NCBI RefSeq assembly: GCF_016405965.1
Contig: NZ_JAEFCD010000025.1
Location: 1-64,000 of the forward strand
Source: Alteromonas sp. IB21
GTDB lineage: Bacteria > Pseudomonadota > Gammaproteobacteria > Enterobacterales > Alteromonadaceae
Length of the DNA: 64,000 bases
Direction of reading: 5' to 3'
A model generated the notes under the pieces. The model was not told where the DNA came from. It worked only from the letters and a program-made list of their open reading frames with translations, and did not search any database. The first letter of the stretch is position 1. Each line of letters starts with the position of its first letter. The position numbers and the translations under genes are program-made. Below, piece after piece: positions 30,818 through 44,575 of the stretch.

Positions 30818-32683
30818 ATGGCAGCCAAAGGAAATTGGACCAAATCCTTGTTTATTGGCTTGTGGACGGTGCTTAACTTTACCCGCAAACTTTTCTTTAA
30901 TTTAATTTTCATCGTAATTTTTGTTGGATTGATCATCGCGATATCGGGACAGGATGACGAAAAACTCTCCGTTAACAAAGACAGTGCGTTATTCCTTACC
31001 TTGAACGGTAAACTGGTTATCGAAAAAGAGAGTGTTGACCCGTTTGAGCAGTTCTTACAAGAATCACTGGGCAGTGAACCAGAAAATCCTGAAGTACTTG
31101 TTCGCGATGTGGTAAAGGTACTGGAAAACGCCAAGAAAGACCGTCGTATAAAAGCATTGGTGCTTGACCTTCAAGGTTTAACCGGGGGTGGTTTAGATAA
31201 ACTTCGCACGGTTGCTAATGCTATCGACGCATTTAAAGAATCTGAAAAGCCTGTATACGCCATTGGTGATTACTTTTCACAAGATCAATACTACCTAGCC
31301 GCGCATGCCGATAACATCTACCTAAACCCAATGGGTGGCTTAATGTTCGAAGGTTACGGCCGCTATGGTATGTACTTTAAAGACATGCTTGAGAAGCTAA
31401 AAGTAACCACGCACATCTTCCGCGTGGGAACCTACAAGTCAGCCGTTGAACCTATCATGCGCAACGACATGTCAGAAGAAGCCAAAGAAGCTGAGAAAAA
31501 ATGGCTAGATGGATACTGGGCACAATACAAATCTGATGTAGCAGCCGCTCGCGGCATCGACGAATCTAACTTCGATGAAACGCTTGAAGGTTTGCTGTCT
31601 AAGTTTGAAGCCGCAGGTGGTGATTTCGCTCAGTATGCGCTTCAGAATAATTGGGTAGACGCACTTAAAACTCGCGAAGAAGTGCGCCTTGAGCTTGTTG
31701 AACTGGTGGGTGAAGATGACAACGAGCTTGGCGTTAATTTAACGTCATTTAATAGCTATCTAAAAGTCGTTAATCCACCTATGCCTGTGATTGAGTCTGA
31801 TATGGATAAAGTGGCTATTGTTGTAGCAAAAGGCACTATCTTATACGGCAATCAAAAAGCGGGAACCATTGGTGGTGACAGTACAGCTCGACTTTTGAGA
31901 AAGGCGCGTTTAGATGACAAGGTAAAAGCAGTAGTGCTACAGATAGATTCACCAGGAGGCAGTGCCTTTGCGTCTGAGGTAATCCGTCAGGAAGTATTGC
32001 AGCTTCAGCAAGCAGGTAAGCCTGTTATCGCATCAATGAGCACCTATGCGGCTTCAGGCGGTTACTGGATAGCGGCGAGTACGGATAAGATTATTGCTAG
32101 TCCAAGCACTATCACCGGCTCTATTGGTGTGTTCGGTATGTTTATGACCTATGAAAACTCATTGGATTATTTAGGCATTCACAGTGACGGTGTAGGCTCA
32201 ACCGAACTTGCTGGGTTTTCTGCTGTTCGTCCGCTAGCCCCTGAGTTCGGTCAAATTCTTCAGCGCAATGTAGAAAACACCTACGGCAATTTCTTGTCGC
32301 TGGTTTCTCAAGCAAGAGAAATGTCGATAGAGCAAGTAGATAGCGTTGCACAGGGTCGCGTGTGGATTGGTGCGGATGCTATTGAACTGGGTCTAGTTGA
32401 TCAACTTGGTACGATTGATGACGCCGTTGTTGCAGCAGCAGAGATGGCTGAACTTGAAAAATACGATACTTTCTATGTTAAGCGCACGTTGACTGCCCAG
32501 GAAATTTTCTGGAAAGAATTTTTTGGGAAAGCAATGACAGTGGTTGGAAAGTGGCAGTTCGCCCACGCTGACTCTGCGCTTGTAAATGAGTTTAAGCGTG
32601 TGCTAAGAGAAATAAACATAGTAAATAAGCTTAATGATCCTAAAGGTACGTATGTTCTGTGTTTGCCCTGTGATGTTAAATAG
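30818..32683 (+). CDS. sppA: Signal peptide peptidase SppA (long form)
   Basis: Membrane-anchored serine protease that degrades cleaved signal peptides. One N-terminal membrane segment (about 22-44) is followed by two tandem S49 domains, as in the 67-kDa E. coli enzyme. The catalytic Lys is in GTYKSAVEP (domain 1) and the catalytic Ser in YAASGGYW (domain 2). 621 residues, complete. Its last codons overlap an ATG at 32673 that probably began sprT. Confidence 0.96.
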   Translation: MAAKGNWTKSLFIGLWTVLNFTRKLFFNLIFIVIFVGLIIAISGQDDEKLSVNKDSALFLTLNGKLVIEKESVDPFEQFLQESLGSEPENPEVLVRDVVKVLENAKKDRRIKALVLDLQGLTGGGLDKLRTVANAIDAFKESEKPVYAIGDYFSQDQYYLAAHADNIYLNPMGGLMFEGYGRYGMYFKDMLEKLKVTTHIFRVGTYKSAVEPIMRNDMSEEAKEAEKKWLDGYWAQYKSDVAAARGIDESNFDETLEGLLSKFEAAGGDFAQYALQNNWVDALKTREEVRLELVELVGEDDNELGVNLTSFNSYLKVVNPPMPVIESDMDKVAIVVAKGTILYGNQKAGTIGGDSTARLLRKARLDDKVKAVVLQIDSPGGSAFASEVIRQEVLQLQQAGKPVIASMSTYAASGGYWIAASTDKIIASPSTITGSIGVFGMFMTYENSLDYLGIHSDGVGSTELAGFSAVRPLAPEFGQILQRNVENTYGNFLSLVSQAREMSIEQVDSVAQGRVWIGADAIELGLVDQLGTIDDAVVAAAEMAELEKYDTFYVKRTLTAQEIFWKEFFGKAMTVVGKWQFAHADSALVNEFKRVLREINIVNKLNDPKGTYVLCLPCDVK

Positions 32684-32704
32684 CAGTTGGCAAGATCAAG
32701 ATAA

Positions 32705-33214
32705 AGTCTCAGAGATAGTAATATCGCTACACATGATTTAACCCAAGAACAGCGTCGTGTAGTTACCGACGCTGTTTTTCGTTACTATAAGCAAGCAGAA
32801 AAATACTTTTCGCGAACCTTCTCATACCCTTCCGTTACCTTTCGACGTTCTGGAAGAAATGCGGGGACCGCTTTCTTGCAGCAGAATCGTCTCAATTTTC
32901 ACCCTATTTTGTACAAAGAAAACACAAACGCGTTTTTAGATGATGTGGTGCCACATGAGGTTAGCCATCTTTTGGTTTGGGCGCTTTTTGGAAGAGTGCA
33001 GCCTCATGGAAAGGAATGGCAGTCAATTATGATTGATGTGTTTGGCCGCAAACCTGACGCTACACACCAATTCGACGTAAAACGCGTCACTCGCTCGTTT
33101 CTATACCAATGTAACTGCGATTCCCATGCGTTAAGTACCCGTAGGCACAACAACATCTCAAAAGGTGCACAATATAAATGTAAAAAGTGTAATGCCGTTC
33201 TGCGTATGGCTTAG
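32705..33214 (+). CDS. sprT: SprT-family zinc metalloprotease-like protein, 5' end disrupted
   Basis: The zinc signature HEVSHLLVW with RVQPHGKEW and the C-terminal Cys pairs (CNCDSH, CKKC) identify SprT. Homology to E. coli SprT extends upstream of the first available start (TTG 32876): the frame from 32705 reads DAVFRYYKQAEKYFSRTF and RRSGRNAGTAFL, matching the SprT N-terminal half. Yet no ATG, GTG or TTG lies in that frame before 32876, and it is closed by TAA at 32702. An ATG at 32673, overlapping sppA, opens another frame ending at 32741. This fits a one-base loss near 32705-32738, a real frameshift or a sequencing error. Confidence 0.75.
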   Translation, partial: SLRDSNIATHDLTQEQRRVVTDAVFRYYKQAEKYFSRTFSYPSVTFRRSGRNAGTAFLQQNRLNFHPILYKENTNAFLDDVVPHEVSHLLVWALFGRVQPHGKEWQSIMIDVFGRKPDATHQFDVKRVTRSFLYQCNCDSHALSTRRHNNISKGAQYKCKKCNAVLRMA

Positions 33215-33271
33215 ACTAAATCCGATAAATTGAAATCACTCGTACATGTTATTCAGCAACAATGGGCGTCT

Positions 33272-33721
33272 TTAGTTAAACCAGTGCTTAGTAAACACAT
33301 TATCGAGGTCGTTAAATGCAGTTTTAAGAAGCTGTGCTAACTCTTTATATTTGGGTTTTGACTTAGCATTGGCAATGTTCGCACCTTGTGAGCGCATTTT
33401 AGAATGAATTTCTTGATACCAGCTTTTTAGCTGCGGCGGTAAGTACTGGTCAGAGCGATGCCCTAACCACAATAAACCTTGCATTGGCAAGCTTAAAAAA
33501 AATGCACCTATCGCGAGAGTTTGAGGCAAATAATCGGGACCCAAGTTTTGAAATAACAGTGCGCAGGAAACCAGTGCCACGGGAGGCATAGTTTTTATTG
33601 CAAATTTTGTAGCAGAAACAACGCGGCACTCAGGGAAAAATGCATAAAGTTCTTTTCTCACAGGCCATGTCTTCATGTACTGCTGACCGTTTTTCAACAT
33701 CGTCATTACTGATTGAGACAT
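33272..33721 (-). CDS. yfbV: UPF0208 membrane protein YfbV
   Basis: 149 residues with two hydrophobic segments (about 41-63 and 68-86) and the family features GQQYMKTWPVRKELYAFFPECRV and LPMQGLLWLGHRS. Inner-membrane protein of unknown mechanism. It is convergent with sprT and alone on its strand. Confidence 0.93.
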   Translation of the reverse strand: MSQSVMTMLKNGQQYMKTWPVRKELYAFFPECRVVSATKFAIKTMPPVALVSCALLFQNLGPDYLPQTLAIGAFFLSLPMQGLLWLGHRSDQYLPPQLKSWYQEIHSKMRSQGANIANAKSKPKYKELAQLLKTAFNDLDNVFTKHWFN

Positions 33722-35351
<1,630 letters not shown>

Positions 35352-35364
35352 TAACAGACCTGTC

Positions 35365-35391
35365 AGCCCTACTTTTCGGTAGGGCTTTTTA
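35365..35391 (+). terminator. Terminator after trxB
   Basis: AGCCCTAC and GTAGGGCT arms around TTTTCG, followed by five Ts. The 3' arm contains AGGG, the only ribosome-binding sequence in front of the aat ATG at 35395, so the hairpin could mask it in read-through mRNA. Confidence 0.85.
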
Positions 35392-35394
35392 TTT

Positions 35395-36141
35395 ATGATA
35401 GCGTTGCATTATATTGAAGAAGGCGCCCCCTTCCCTGCTGTAGATACTGCACTAGAAGACCCAAATGGTCTGCTAGCTTTTGGTGGCGACCTCAGTCCGG
35501 CGCGTTTATATTCTGCTTACTCTCAGGGCATATTTCCTTGGTTTAGCGATGAAGAGCCGTTATTGTGGTGGTCACCTGATCCAAGAGCGATAATAGAGCT
35601 CGACGATTTTGTTGCATCAAAGAGCCTCAAAAAGCTCGCTCGTAAACAAAAGTATAAAGTTACCCTCAACTATGCGTTTGACCGAGTGATAAAGGCATGT
35701 TCAAGCACGCCCCGGAAAAATCCAACTTCAGGCAGTGTTTGCATTGATACGTGGATAACTGACGACATGATAGCCGCCTATCGACAGTTAAATGGTATTG
35801 GGCTGGCTCACTCTGTAGAAGTGTGGAACGGGGATGAATTAGTCGGTGGTCTATATGGCGTCGGTATTGGCAACGTATACTGTGGCGAATCTATGTTTCA
35901 TCTTGAAAGCAACACCTCTAAGCTTGCGATGCTAGCGTTAGTTGAACACATGAAGTCTCAGAACATGGCATTCATTGATTGCCAGCTACCTACTGTTCAC
36001 CTAGCTTCACTGGGTGCAAAGGTTGTTTCAAGGCCAGAATTTATTGAAAAATTAGAAAATAACAACCAAACTTTAACGAACGAAGGGCGTCTTCTAGAAG
36101 ACTATCTAGATCGATGGAAACCAAGAGTGATTACACCGTGA
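35395..36141 (+). CDS. aat: Leucyl/phenylalanyl-tRNA-protein transferase
   Basis: Adds Leu or Phe to proteins with N-terminal Lys or Arg, marking them for ClpS-ClpAP. 248 residues with GIFPWFSDEEPLLWWSPDPRA split across 43-63 and the ESMFHLESNTSKLAM motif. The stop overlaps the likely GTG start of bpt (GTGA), so the two transferases are coupled. Confidence 0.97.
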   Translation: MIALHYIEEGAPFPAVDTALEDPNGLLAFGGDLSPARLYSAYSQGIFPWFSDEEPLLWWSPDPRAIIELDDFVASKSLKKLARKQKYKVTLNYAFDRVIKACSSTPRKNPTSGSVCIDTWITDDMIAAYRQLNGIGLAHSVEVWNGDELVGGLYGVGIGNVYCGESMFHLESNTSKLAMLALVEHMKSQNMAFIDCQLPTVHLASLGAKVVSRPEFIEKLENNNQTLTNEGRLLEDYLDRWKPRVITP

Positions 36142-36860
36142 AGTTTGGTATTACCCAGTCTTTTTCATGCAGCTATTTGCCCGACGAACAAGAGCAACTG
36201 CTTGTTTACGCAGAGGATAGTGAGCTTCATAGTCTGCGCTACTCACAACTTATTCAGGCGGGCTTTCGGCGCAGCGGCGAACAAATATACCGTCCGCACT
36301 GCCCGAATTGTAATGCGTGTAAATCTATCCGAATTCCCGTAGACAATTTCACTGCATCTCGGAGTCAAAAACGGATACTTAAAGTAAACGGAGGTTTTAA
36401 GGTTCAGTTTTCAGATAATATCAAGGAAACCTACTTTCCACTCTACGAGCGTTACATCAATGAACGTCACTCTGACGGCAGCATGTATCCCGCCTCTCAG
36501 ACACAGTTTGACAATTTTGTACAATCTGACTGGATGAAGACGCATTACCTTGAGGCCTATGATGGCGATAAGCTAATTGCTGTGGCTGTGACTGATATAG
36601 TAGATGCAAACGTTCCAATGAGCTCCCTATCAGCCCTTTATACGTTTTTCGACCCAGACTATGCTTCAGCATCATTAGGCACCTGGATGATCTTAATGCA
36701 AATTATGCAGGCGAAGCAGTTAGGCTATCGTTATCTCTACTTAGGCTATTACGTAGAGGGCTGTAATAAGATGTCGTACAAACAAAAGTTTTTGCCATTC
36801 GAGCAATTTAGTGACAATCAATGGCATCTATTTAGTAAAAATAGTAAAATACCCACTTAA
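36138..36860 (+). CDS. bpt: Aspartate/glutamate leucyltransferase Bpt
   Basis: Bacterial homologue of eukaryotic ATE1 that adds Leu to proteins with N-terminal Asp or Glu. The N-terminal Cys pairs (CSYLPDEQEQ, CPNCNACKSIRIP) and the C-terminal YLGYYVEGCNKMSYK are diagnostic. The frame also opens at ATG 36114, but GTG at 36138 gives the usual MKFGITQ start and a 4-base overlap with aat; AAGAG lies 10 bases upstream. 240 residues from that start. Confidence 0.94.
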   Translation: MKFGITQSFSCSYLPDEQEQLLVYAEDSELHSLRYSQLIQAGFRRSGEQIYRPHCPNCNACKSIRIPVDNFTASRSQKRILKVNGGFKVQFSDNIKETYFPLYERYINERHSDGSMYPASQTQFDNFVQSDWMKTHYLEAYDGDKLIAVAVTDIVDANVPMSSLSALYTFFDPDYASASLGTWMILMQIMQAKQLGYRYLYLGYYVEGCNKMSYKQKFLPFEQFSDNQWHLFSKNSKIPT

Positions 36861-36935
36861 TTGCTTTACAGAGAACCCAAGATTGGGTAAGGTCTGCGCG
36901 GCAAAAATTTTGAATTACTGAGGTAACTGCTTTAC

Positions 36936-37154
36936 ATGGCAAAAGAAGATTGTATTGAAATGGAAGGTACTGTGTTAGACACACTACCTAACACTATGTT
37001 CCGCGTTGAACTGGAAAACGGTCACGTAGTGACTGCGCACATCTCTGGTAAAATGCGTAAGAACTATATCCGTATTCTTACTGGCGATAAGGTCACCGTT
37101 GAGATGACTCCGTATGATTTGACTAAAGGTCGTATCATTTATCGCGCAAGATAA
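36936..37154 (+). CDS. infA: Translation initiation factor IF-1
   Basis: 72-residue S1-like OB-fold protein that occupies the ribosomal A site during initiation. [11 protein letters not shown] start and [25 protein letters not shown] are almost identical to E. coli. Located between the aat/bpt pair and convergent clpA, as in E. coli. Confidence 0.99.
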   Translation: MAKEDCIEMEGTVLDTLPNTMFRVELENGHVVTAHISGKMRKNYIRILTGDKVTVEMTPYDLTKGRIIYRAR

Positions 37155-37185
37155 TGAGCCATTTAAGCGGTAACGCATTAAAAAA

Positions 37186-37208
37186 GCCCGATTAATATCG
37201 GGCTTTTT
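37186..37208 (+). terminator. Terminator after infA
   Basis: GCCCGAT and ATCGGGC arms with a 4-base loop, preceded by As and followed by five Ts, so it may serve both infA and convergent clpA. Confidence 0.88.
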
Positions 37209-37244
37209 CATTTTACTGCCTCAGGCGCCACTTTATAAGTCTGG

Positions 37245-39521
37245 CTAGCTAGGCTCAGCCTCTGCAGACGTGGCGTCAACGCCCGTGTATTGAAAAGTAA
37301 GCTTGTCATCTACATAGTCAACCTTGACATTTCCGCCTTTAGACAACTCACCAAACAACAGTTCGTTGGCCAATTCCTTCTTAAGCTCGTCTTTGATAAG
37401 GCGTGCCATTGGTCTTGCACCCATTGCCTTGTCATAACCTTTCTCAGCCATATAAGCACGAGCTGAGCTGGTGACTTCTAGCGAAACGCCTTTAACATCA
37501 AGCTGTGCCTGTAGCTCGATAATGAATTTATCAACCACTTGCAAGATGATCTCAGGATCAAGGTGATTGAACCAAATAATGCCGTCTAGACGGTTTCTAA
37601 ATTCAGGTGTAAAGATTTTATTTATCTCAGACATCGCATCATGACTATGGTCTTGTTGCTTAAACCCAATAGACTTACGCACCGTTTCTTGAACACCTGC
37701 GTTTGTCGTCATTACCAACACCACATTTCTGAAATCGACCTTTCTGCCATTGTTATCCGTCAAGGTGCCATGATCCATAACCTGCAGAAGAATATTGTAG
37801 ATATCGCTATGCGCTTTCTCAATTTCATCTAACAGAACCACCGAGTAAGGATTTTTAATCACAGCATCAGTTAATAACCCACCTTGATCGAAGCCAACAT
37901 AACCAGGGGGGGCCCCAATTAACCGGCTGACGGCATGACGCTCCATGTATTCAGACATATCGAAGCGCACCAGCTCTACGCCCATTATTTTAGCGAGTTG
38001 CTGTGTAACCTCAGTTTTACCTACCCCCGTTGGGCCTGCAAACAAAAAGCTACCTATTGGCTTAGTTTCTGCACCAAGTCCAGAACGAGACAACAAAATC
38101 GCATCGTTGAGCGTCTCTATGGCCTTGTCTTGGCCAAATACAACCATCTTGAGGTTTCGCCCTAGGTTCTTAAGGACTTCTTTGTCAGAAGCCGATACAG
38201 ACTTCTCAGGAATACGCGCCATCTTCGCAATTATCTGCTCAATGTCACCCACACCAATCGTTTTCTTACGCTTCGAAGGTGCTAACAAACGCTGACTTGC
38301 GCCTGCTTCGTCCATCACGTCGATCGCCTTGTCAGGCAAGTGACGCTCATTAATGTATTTCGCCGATAACTCTGCTGCTGCTTGAATCGCTTTTTGGGTG
38401 AAACGCACATTGTGGTGCTCTTCGTACCGACTTTTCAGGCCCAACAAAATTTTTGTGGTATCGCTCACACTTGGCTCGGTTACGTCCACTTTTTGGAAAC
38501 GACGAGCTAAAGCGCGATCTTTCTCGAATATGCCTTGATACTCTTGGTACGTCGTAGAACCGATGCAGCGAAGCTCACCGCTTGACAACTTAGGCTTGAG
38601 AAGGTTCGACGCATCCATAACGCCACCAGACGCAGCACCCGCACCAATAATGGTGTGAATCTCATCGATGAACAAGATGGCGTGCTCATCTTTACCCAGC
38701 TCTTTTAGAATCGCTTTCAAACGCTTTTCAAAATCGCCACGATATTTCGTGCCGGCAAGCAGGCCGCCTAAATCAAGAGAATAAACCGTGCTTTCAGCAA
38801 TAACTTCAGGTACGTCATCGTTCACAATGCGGTAAGCTAAACCTTCAGCAATGGCAGTCTTACCTACACCCGCTTCACCGACTAACAATGGATTGTTTTT
38901 GCGACGACGACACAGAATCTGGATCGTGCGCTCAACTTCAGCGTCACGGCCAATGAGCGGGTCAATTTTACCTTCTTTCGCCTGGCGATTAAGATCTGTA
39001 GCGTATTTACTTAACGCTGATCCACTCTCTTCGCCAACTTCACCCTCTTCTGAAGCTTCAGGATTAACAGACGTATCATCCTCTGCTTTACTCACTCCAT
39101 GACTGATAAAATTCACGACGTCTAATCGTGTTACGTCAGACTTTTTAAGGATATAAACAGCTTGCGATTCTTGCTCACTAAAGATTGCAACGAGTACATT
39201 TGCGCCCGTTACTTCGTCTTTGCCCGATGACTGTACATGGAAAACCGCTCTTTGCAGCACACGTTGGAAACCCAATGTGGGCTGCGTCTCACGTTCATTC
39301 AGTTGGTCGTCAAGAATGAGAGGCGTGGTATCTTTAACAAACGATAGCAATTCGCTCTTAATCGCCTCAATATCGGCACCACATGCTTTAAGCGCGTCGC
39401 GAGCAGCTGAGTTATCAAGCAATGCCAACAACAAGTGCTCCACTGTCATAAATTCATGACGGTGCTCTCTGGCAAATACAAACGCATCATTTAACGTTTG
39501 TTCTAATTCTTTATTTAACAT
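37245..39521 (-). CDS. clpA: ATP-dependent Clp protease ATPase ClpA
   Basis: Unfoldase that feeds ClpP. 758 residues: a double N-domain (1-145), AAA module 1 with Walker [12 protein letters not shown] module 2 with GPTGVGKT, and the ClpP-binding loop IGFKQQD near 615. It follows clpS by 23 bases. With ClpS it forms the N-degron degradation machine. Confidence 0.98.
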   Translation of the reverse strand: MLNKELEQTLNDAFVFAREHRHEFMTVEHLLLALLDNSAARDALKACGADIEAIKSELLSFVKDTTPLILDDQLNERETQPTLGFQRVLQRAVFHVQSSGKDEVTGANVLVAIFSEQESQAVYILKKSDVTRLDVVNFISHGVSKAEDDTSVNPEASEEGEVGEESGSALSKYATDLNRQAKEGKIDPLIGRDAEVERTIQILCRRRKNNPLLVGEAGVGKTAIAEGLAYRIVNDDVPEVIAESTVYSLDLGGLLAGTKYRGDFEKRLKAILKELGKDEHAILFIDEIHTIIGAGAASGGVMDASNLLKPKLSSGELRCIGSTTYQEYQGIFEKDRALARRFQKVDVTEPSVSDTTKILLGLKSRYEEHHNVRFTQKAIQAAAELSAKYINERHLPDKAIDVMDEAGASQRLLAPSKRKKTIGVGDIEQIIAKMARIPEKSVSASDKEVLKNLGRNLKMVVFGQDKAIETLNDAILLSRSGLGAETKPIGSFLFAGPTGVGKTEVTQQLAKIMGVELVRFDMSEYMERHAVSRLIGAPPGYVGFDQGGLLTDAVIKNPYSVVLLDEIEKAHSDIYNILLQVMDHGTLTDNNGRKVDFRNVVLVMTTNAGVQETVRKSIGFKQQDHSHDAMSEINKIFTPEFRNRLDGIIWFNHLDPEIILQVVDKFIIELQAQLDVKGVSLEVTSSARAYMAEKGYDKAMGARPMARLIKDELKKELANELLFGELSKGGNVKVDYVDDKLTFQYTGVDATSAEAEPS

Positions 39522-39544
39522 ATTGCTCGCCCTCTAAAAAAACC

Positions 39545-39865
39545 TTATGCCTGCTCCATCGTGCACATCAACGGGTGCTGATGTTTGCGTGCGTACTGAT
39601 TAACCTGCATCACTTTTGTCTCTGCTATTTCAGCAGTAAAAATGCCACACACGGCTTTTCCTTGATAATGAACGGTCAGCATAAGTTGGTTGGCTTTCTC
39701 AGCGTCCATATTGAAAAACTGCATGAGTACCTCAATGACAAAATCCATCGGTGTATAGTCGTCATTGTTCAACAACACTTTATACATGGGAGGCGGCTGC
39801 GGCTTCTGTCGCTGCGCGTCTTTTTGTTTTTCCTTTTCGATACTAATAGCGTTGTCTTTACTCAT
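39545..39865 (-). CDS. clpS: Clp protease adaptor ClpS
   Basis: 106-residue adaptor that recognises N-terminal Leu, Phe, Trp and Tyr and delivers substrates to ClpA. The binding pocket is in [20 protein letters not shown] and the His-containing strand is [10 protein letters not shown]. Upstream of clpA in one operon and divergent from cspD, as in E. coli. Confidence 0.97.
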   Translation of the reverse strand: MSKDNAISIEKEKQKDAQRQKPQPPPMYKVLLNNDDYTPMDFVIEVLMQFFNMDAEKANQLMLTVHYQGKAVCGIFTAEIAETKVMQVNQYARKHQHPLMCTMEQA

Positions 39866-40033
39866 AACTTAATAATAGTGGTTAACTGGCATATATGTGT
39901 ACAAACTTTCGAATAAATTTATTCACTTTTGCCCTTGACATAATATGGTTAAAAAATCTACATTTTGTAAAGTGAATTTAAGTACTGAACAGTATTACTG
40001 TATTCAATACTCTATTCACTGCGTCTCCGGATC

Positions 40034-40039
40034 TATAAT
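40034..40039 (+). promoter_or_regulatory. Candidate -10 element of cspD
   Basis: A perfect TATAAT lies 45 bases before the cspD ATG. No good TTGACA partner is spaced 15-19 bases upstream. Confidence 0.4.
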
Positions 40040-40084
40040 GGGGGCATATACTCGTGAGTTCAAGGATTAAGAGGAAGTCGAAGT

Positions 40085-40303
40085 ATGGCGGTTGGCAAAG
40101 TTAAATGGTTTAACAACGCAAAGGGTTTTGGATTTATTGTACCTGAGGATGGCGGCGAGGATATTTTCGCGCATTACTCCACAATTCAAATGGAAGGCTA
40201 TCGTTCACTCAAAGCAGGTCAGGAAGTGACTTATGAGGTACAGCAAGGGCCCAAGGGGCTTCACGCTGAAAATATAGGCTTCAAAGAAGAACCAGAGCGC
40301 TAA
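40085..40303 (+). CDS. cspD: Cold-shock-like protein CspD
   Basis: 72-residue cold-shock domain with RNP motifs KGFGFI and EDIFAHYS. The STIQMEGYRSLKAGQ segment matches CspD rather than CspA. In E. coli CspD is a stationary-phase replication inhibitor. It is divergent from clpS as in E. coli, which supports the assignment. Confidence 0.93.
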   Translation: MAVGKVKWFNNAKGFGFIVPEDGGEDIFAHYSTIQMEGYRSLKAGQEVTYEVQQGPKGLHAENIGFKEEPER

Positions 40304-40317
40304 TAAAAGAATTCATT

Positions 40318-40345
40318 AAGCCTGAATTAAAAAGTCAGGCTTTTT
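40318..40345 (+). terminator. Terminator after cspD
   Basis: AAGCCTGA and TCAGGCTT arms with a 9-base loop, followed by Ts and CTTTT. Confidence 0.85.
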
Positions 40346-40780
40346 CTTTTTATTGATTCTTGCTTTTTAAAAACACGCTGTTGCGTGTGGGATTTGGCGT
40401 CTTAAATTCTGCTAGTAGCAAACAAATGCTTAAATATTCTTAAGCAAAAAAGCGCTAACCGTATGTGTTGGGTGAACGCTCATCAAATTCCTGTAGTTTG
40501 GTATTACAATCTTCATAGCGGCTCCCGGCCGTCCCCTTCCCTCTGAGTTATTCTGTATTCCGTATTAATAGCAGTTTATGTTTAAACCCTTCTGAACCAT
40601 TAAGTTTGAAGTACTTGCGATGATGCTCATTAATCCACTTCTTTTATTTGCCTTTCAATAAAAATTGAAACACGTCATTTTCAGGTGGAAGATTACTAAT
40701 CGTTTAAGTCTTCTTGGTATTTCCATAAGTTTGAAATATACAATACGCCGCTGATTTAGATCTAACTGATAAAGAACTAT
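40346..40780. other. Non-coding stretch between cspD and icd
   Basis: No ORF with coding character. One perfect inverted repeat (TGCTTAA-N6-TTAAGCA, 40427-40446) without a T tract. Otherwise AT-rich spacer; nothing else recognised. Confidence 0.5.
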
Positions 40781-40808
40781 AAAAAAACCCGCTCAACCGG
40801 TGAGCGGG
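40781..40808 (-). terminator. Terminator after icd
   Basis: On the minus strand, CCCGCTCA and TGAGCGGG arms with a 5-base loop are followed by seven Ts. Confidence 0.9.
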
Positions 40809-40887
40809 CTCTTCAATATTGGCGACCCATTATCCAATGGCATCGCATCGCGTTAGTTGCTTGGCACTAACGCATTTTTTCGTAAGA

Positions 40888-43623
<2,736 letters not shown>

Positions 43624-44166
43624 ATGTCATCGAACGCTAAAGTCGTGCTTTTCAATAAGCCTTTCCAAGTACTCTCACAGTTTACCGACGCTGATGGAAG
43701 AGAAACCCTCAAAGACTATATCGATATACCTAATGTTTACGCCGCCGGACGATTAGACAGAGATTCTGAAGGCCTACTTGTGTTAACCAACGACGGTAAA
43801 TTACAACACAAACTTGCTAATCCCGAGGCGAAAACAAGCAAGACCTACTGGGTACAAGTTGAAGGGGTAATGGACGAGAAGGCTATGCAATCTTTGCGCG
43901 AGGGGGTCGAATTAAAAGATGGAATGACGTTACCTGCCAAAGTTAAGTCCATGAATGAACCTAATGTATGGGAACGAAATCCCCCCGTGCGTTTCAGGCA
44001 GTCTATTCCTACGAGCTGGGTCTCTATAACCATTACTGAAGGGAGAAATCGACAAGTTCGTCGCATGACCGCACATGTTGGCTACCCTACTCTTCGGCTC
44101 ATAAGATACCGAGTTGGTAACTGGACAATCGATGGTATTGAGAACGGTAAGTACATAAGCTTTTAA
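43624..44166 (+). CDS. rluE: 23S rRNA pseudouridine synthase RluE
   Basis: RsuA-family pseudouridine synthase, in E. coli specific for U2457. 180 residues, no S4 domain. The catalytic Asp is in [18 protein letters not shown], and [10 protein letters not shown] and GRNRQVRRM follow. Position beside icd matches E. coli rluE and supports the specificity. Confidence 0.93.
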   Translation: MSSNAKVVLFNKPFQVLSQFTDADGRETLKDYIDIPNVYAAGRLDRDSEGLLVLTNDGKLQHKLANPEAKTSKTYWVQVEGVMDEKAMQSLREGVELKDGMTLPAKVKSMNEPNVWERNPPVRFRQSIPTSWVSITITEGRNRQVRRMTAHVGYPTLRLIRYRVGNWTIDGIENGKYISF

Positions 44167-44200
44167 TGTTTAAGTCCATAATCAGCGACATAAAACTCTA

Positions 44201-44225
44201 GGGGAGCGCTAAACTAGCGCACCCC
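44201..44225. repeat. GC-rich hairpin downstream of rluE
   Basis: GGGGAGCGCT and AGCGCACCCC pair in nine of ten positions around a 5-base loop. No T tract follows on either strand, so it may stabilise or factor-dependently end the rluE transcript. Confidence 0.5.
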
Positions 44226-44391
44226 GCAAGCGTTGATAAAAATGGCACATGACGATACTACAACACCGTGGTTCTTACTTGAATTTGCTTTTCAAGGCCT
44301 TACTTTCAACTCTACTGTGGGACGCGAATCTACCCATACATATTTAATTACTTATTCAGATAAGGATTAAATGTGAATTAGCTATCGTAAT

Positions 44392-44401
44392 CTGATAAAA
44401 T
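44392..44401 (+). promoter_or_regulatory. Candidate extended -10 of mnmA
   Basis: CTGATAAAAT contains TG-n-TAAAAT, an extended -10 form. The -35 is weak. It would give a leader of about 170 bases before mnmA. Confidence 0.35.
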
Positions 44402-44575
44402 CCGCGTCCTCGAAATCGGGCCGACCAAGTAATGTCTTAAATCGAAATCCATCTGCGATTGGTCTTAGATACTTGCTCCATTTGATATGCGCTGTGCGAC
44501 GCTATGAGTGAGTGTTATTTATGCCAATACAACATAAAGGTTTCCGACAATACTGGCTTCTTTTTTACTAAATAA

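Larger units (their letters stand above)
44167..44575. other. Gap between rluE and mnmA (409 bases)
   Basis: In E. coli nudJ lies here; I find no Nudix box or remnant. It holds a perfect-arm hairpin (44201-44225, GGGG-A-GCGCT/AGCGC-A-CCCC) without a T tract and a candidate mnmA promoter near 44396. Confidence 0.55.

Noticed and set aside
36114..36137. bpt start at ATG 36114
   Set aside because: It would overlap aat by 28 bases and add residues not usual for the family; GTG 36138 fits better.
39975..40020. Possible LexA box (ACTGAACAGT and CTGTATT) before cspD
   Set aside because: The CTGT and ACAG halves are in the wrong order and spacing for a LexA site.
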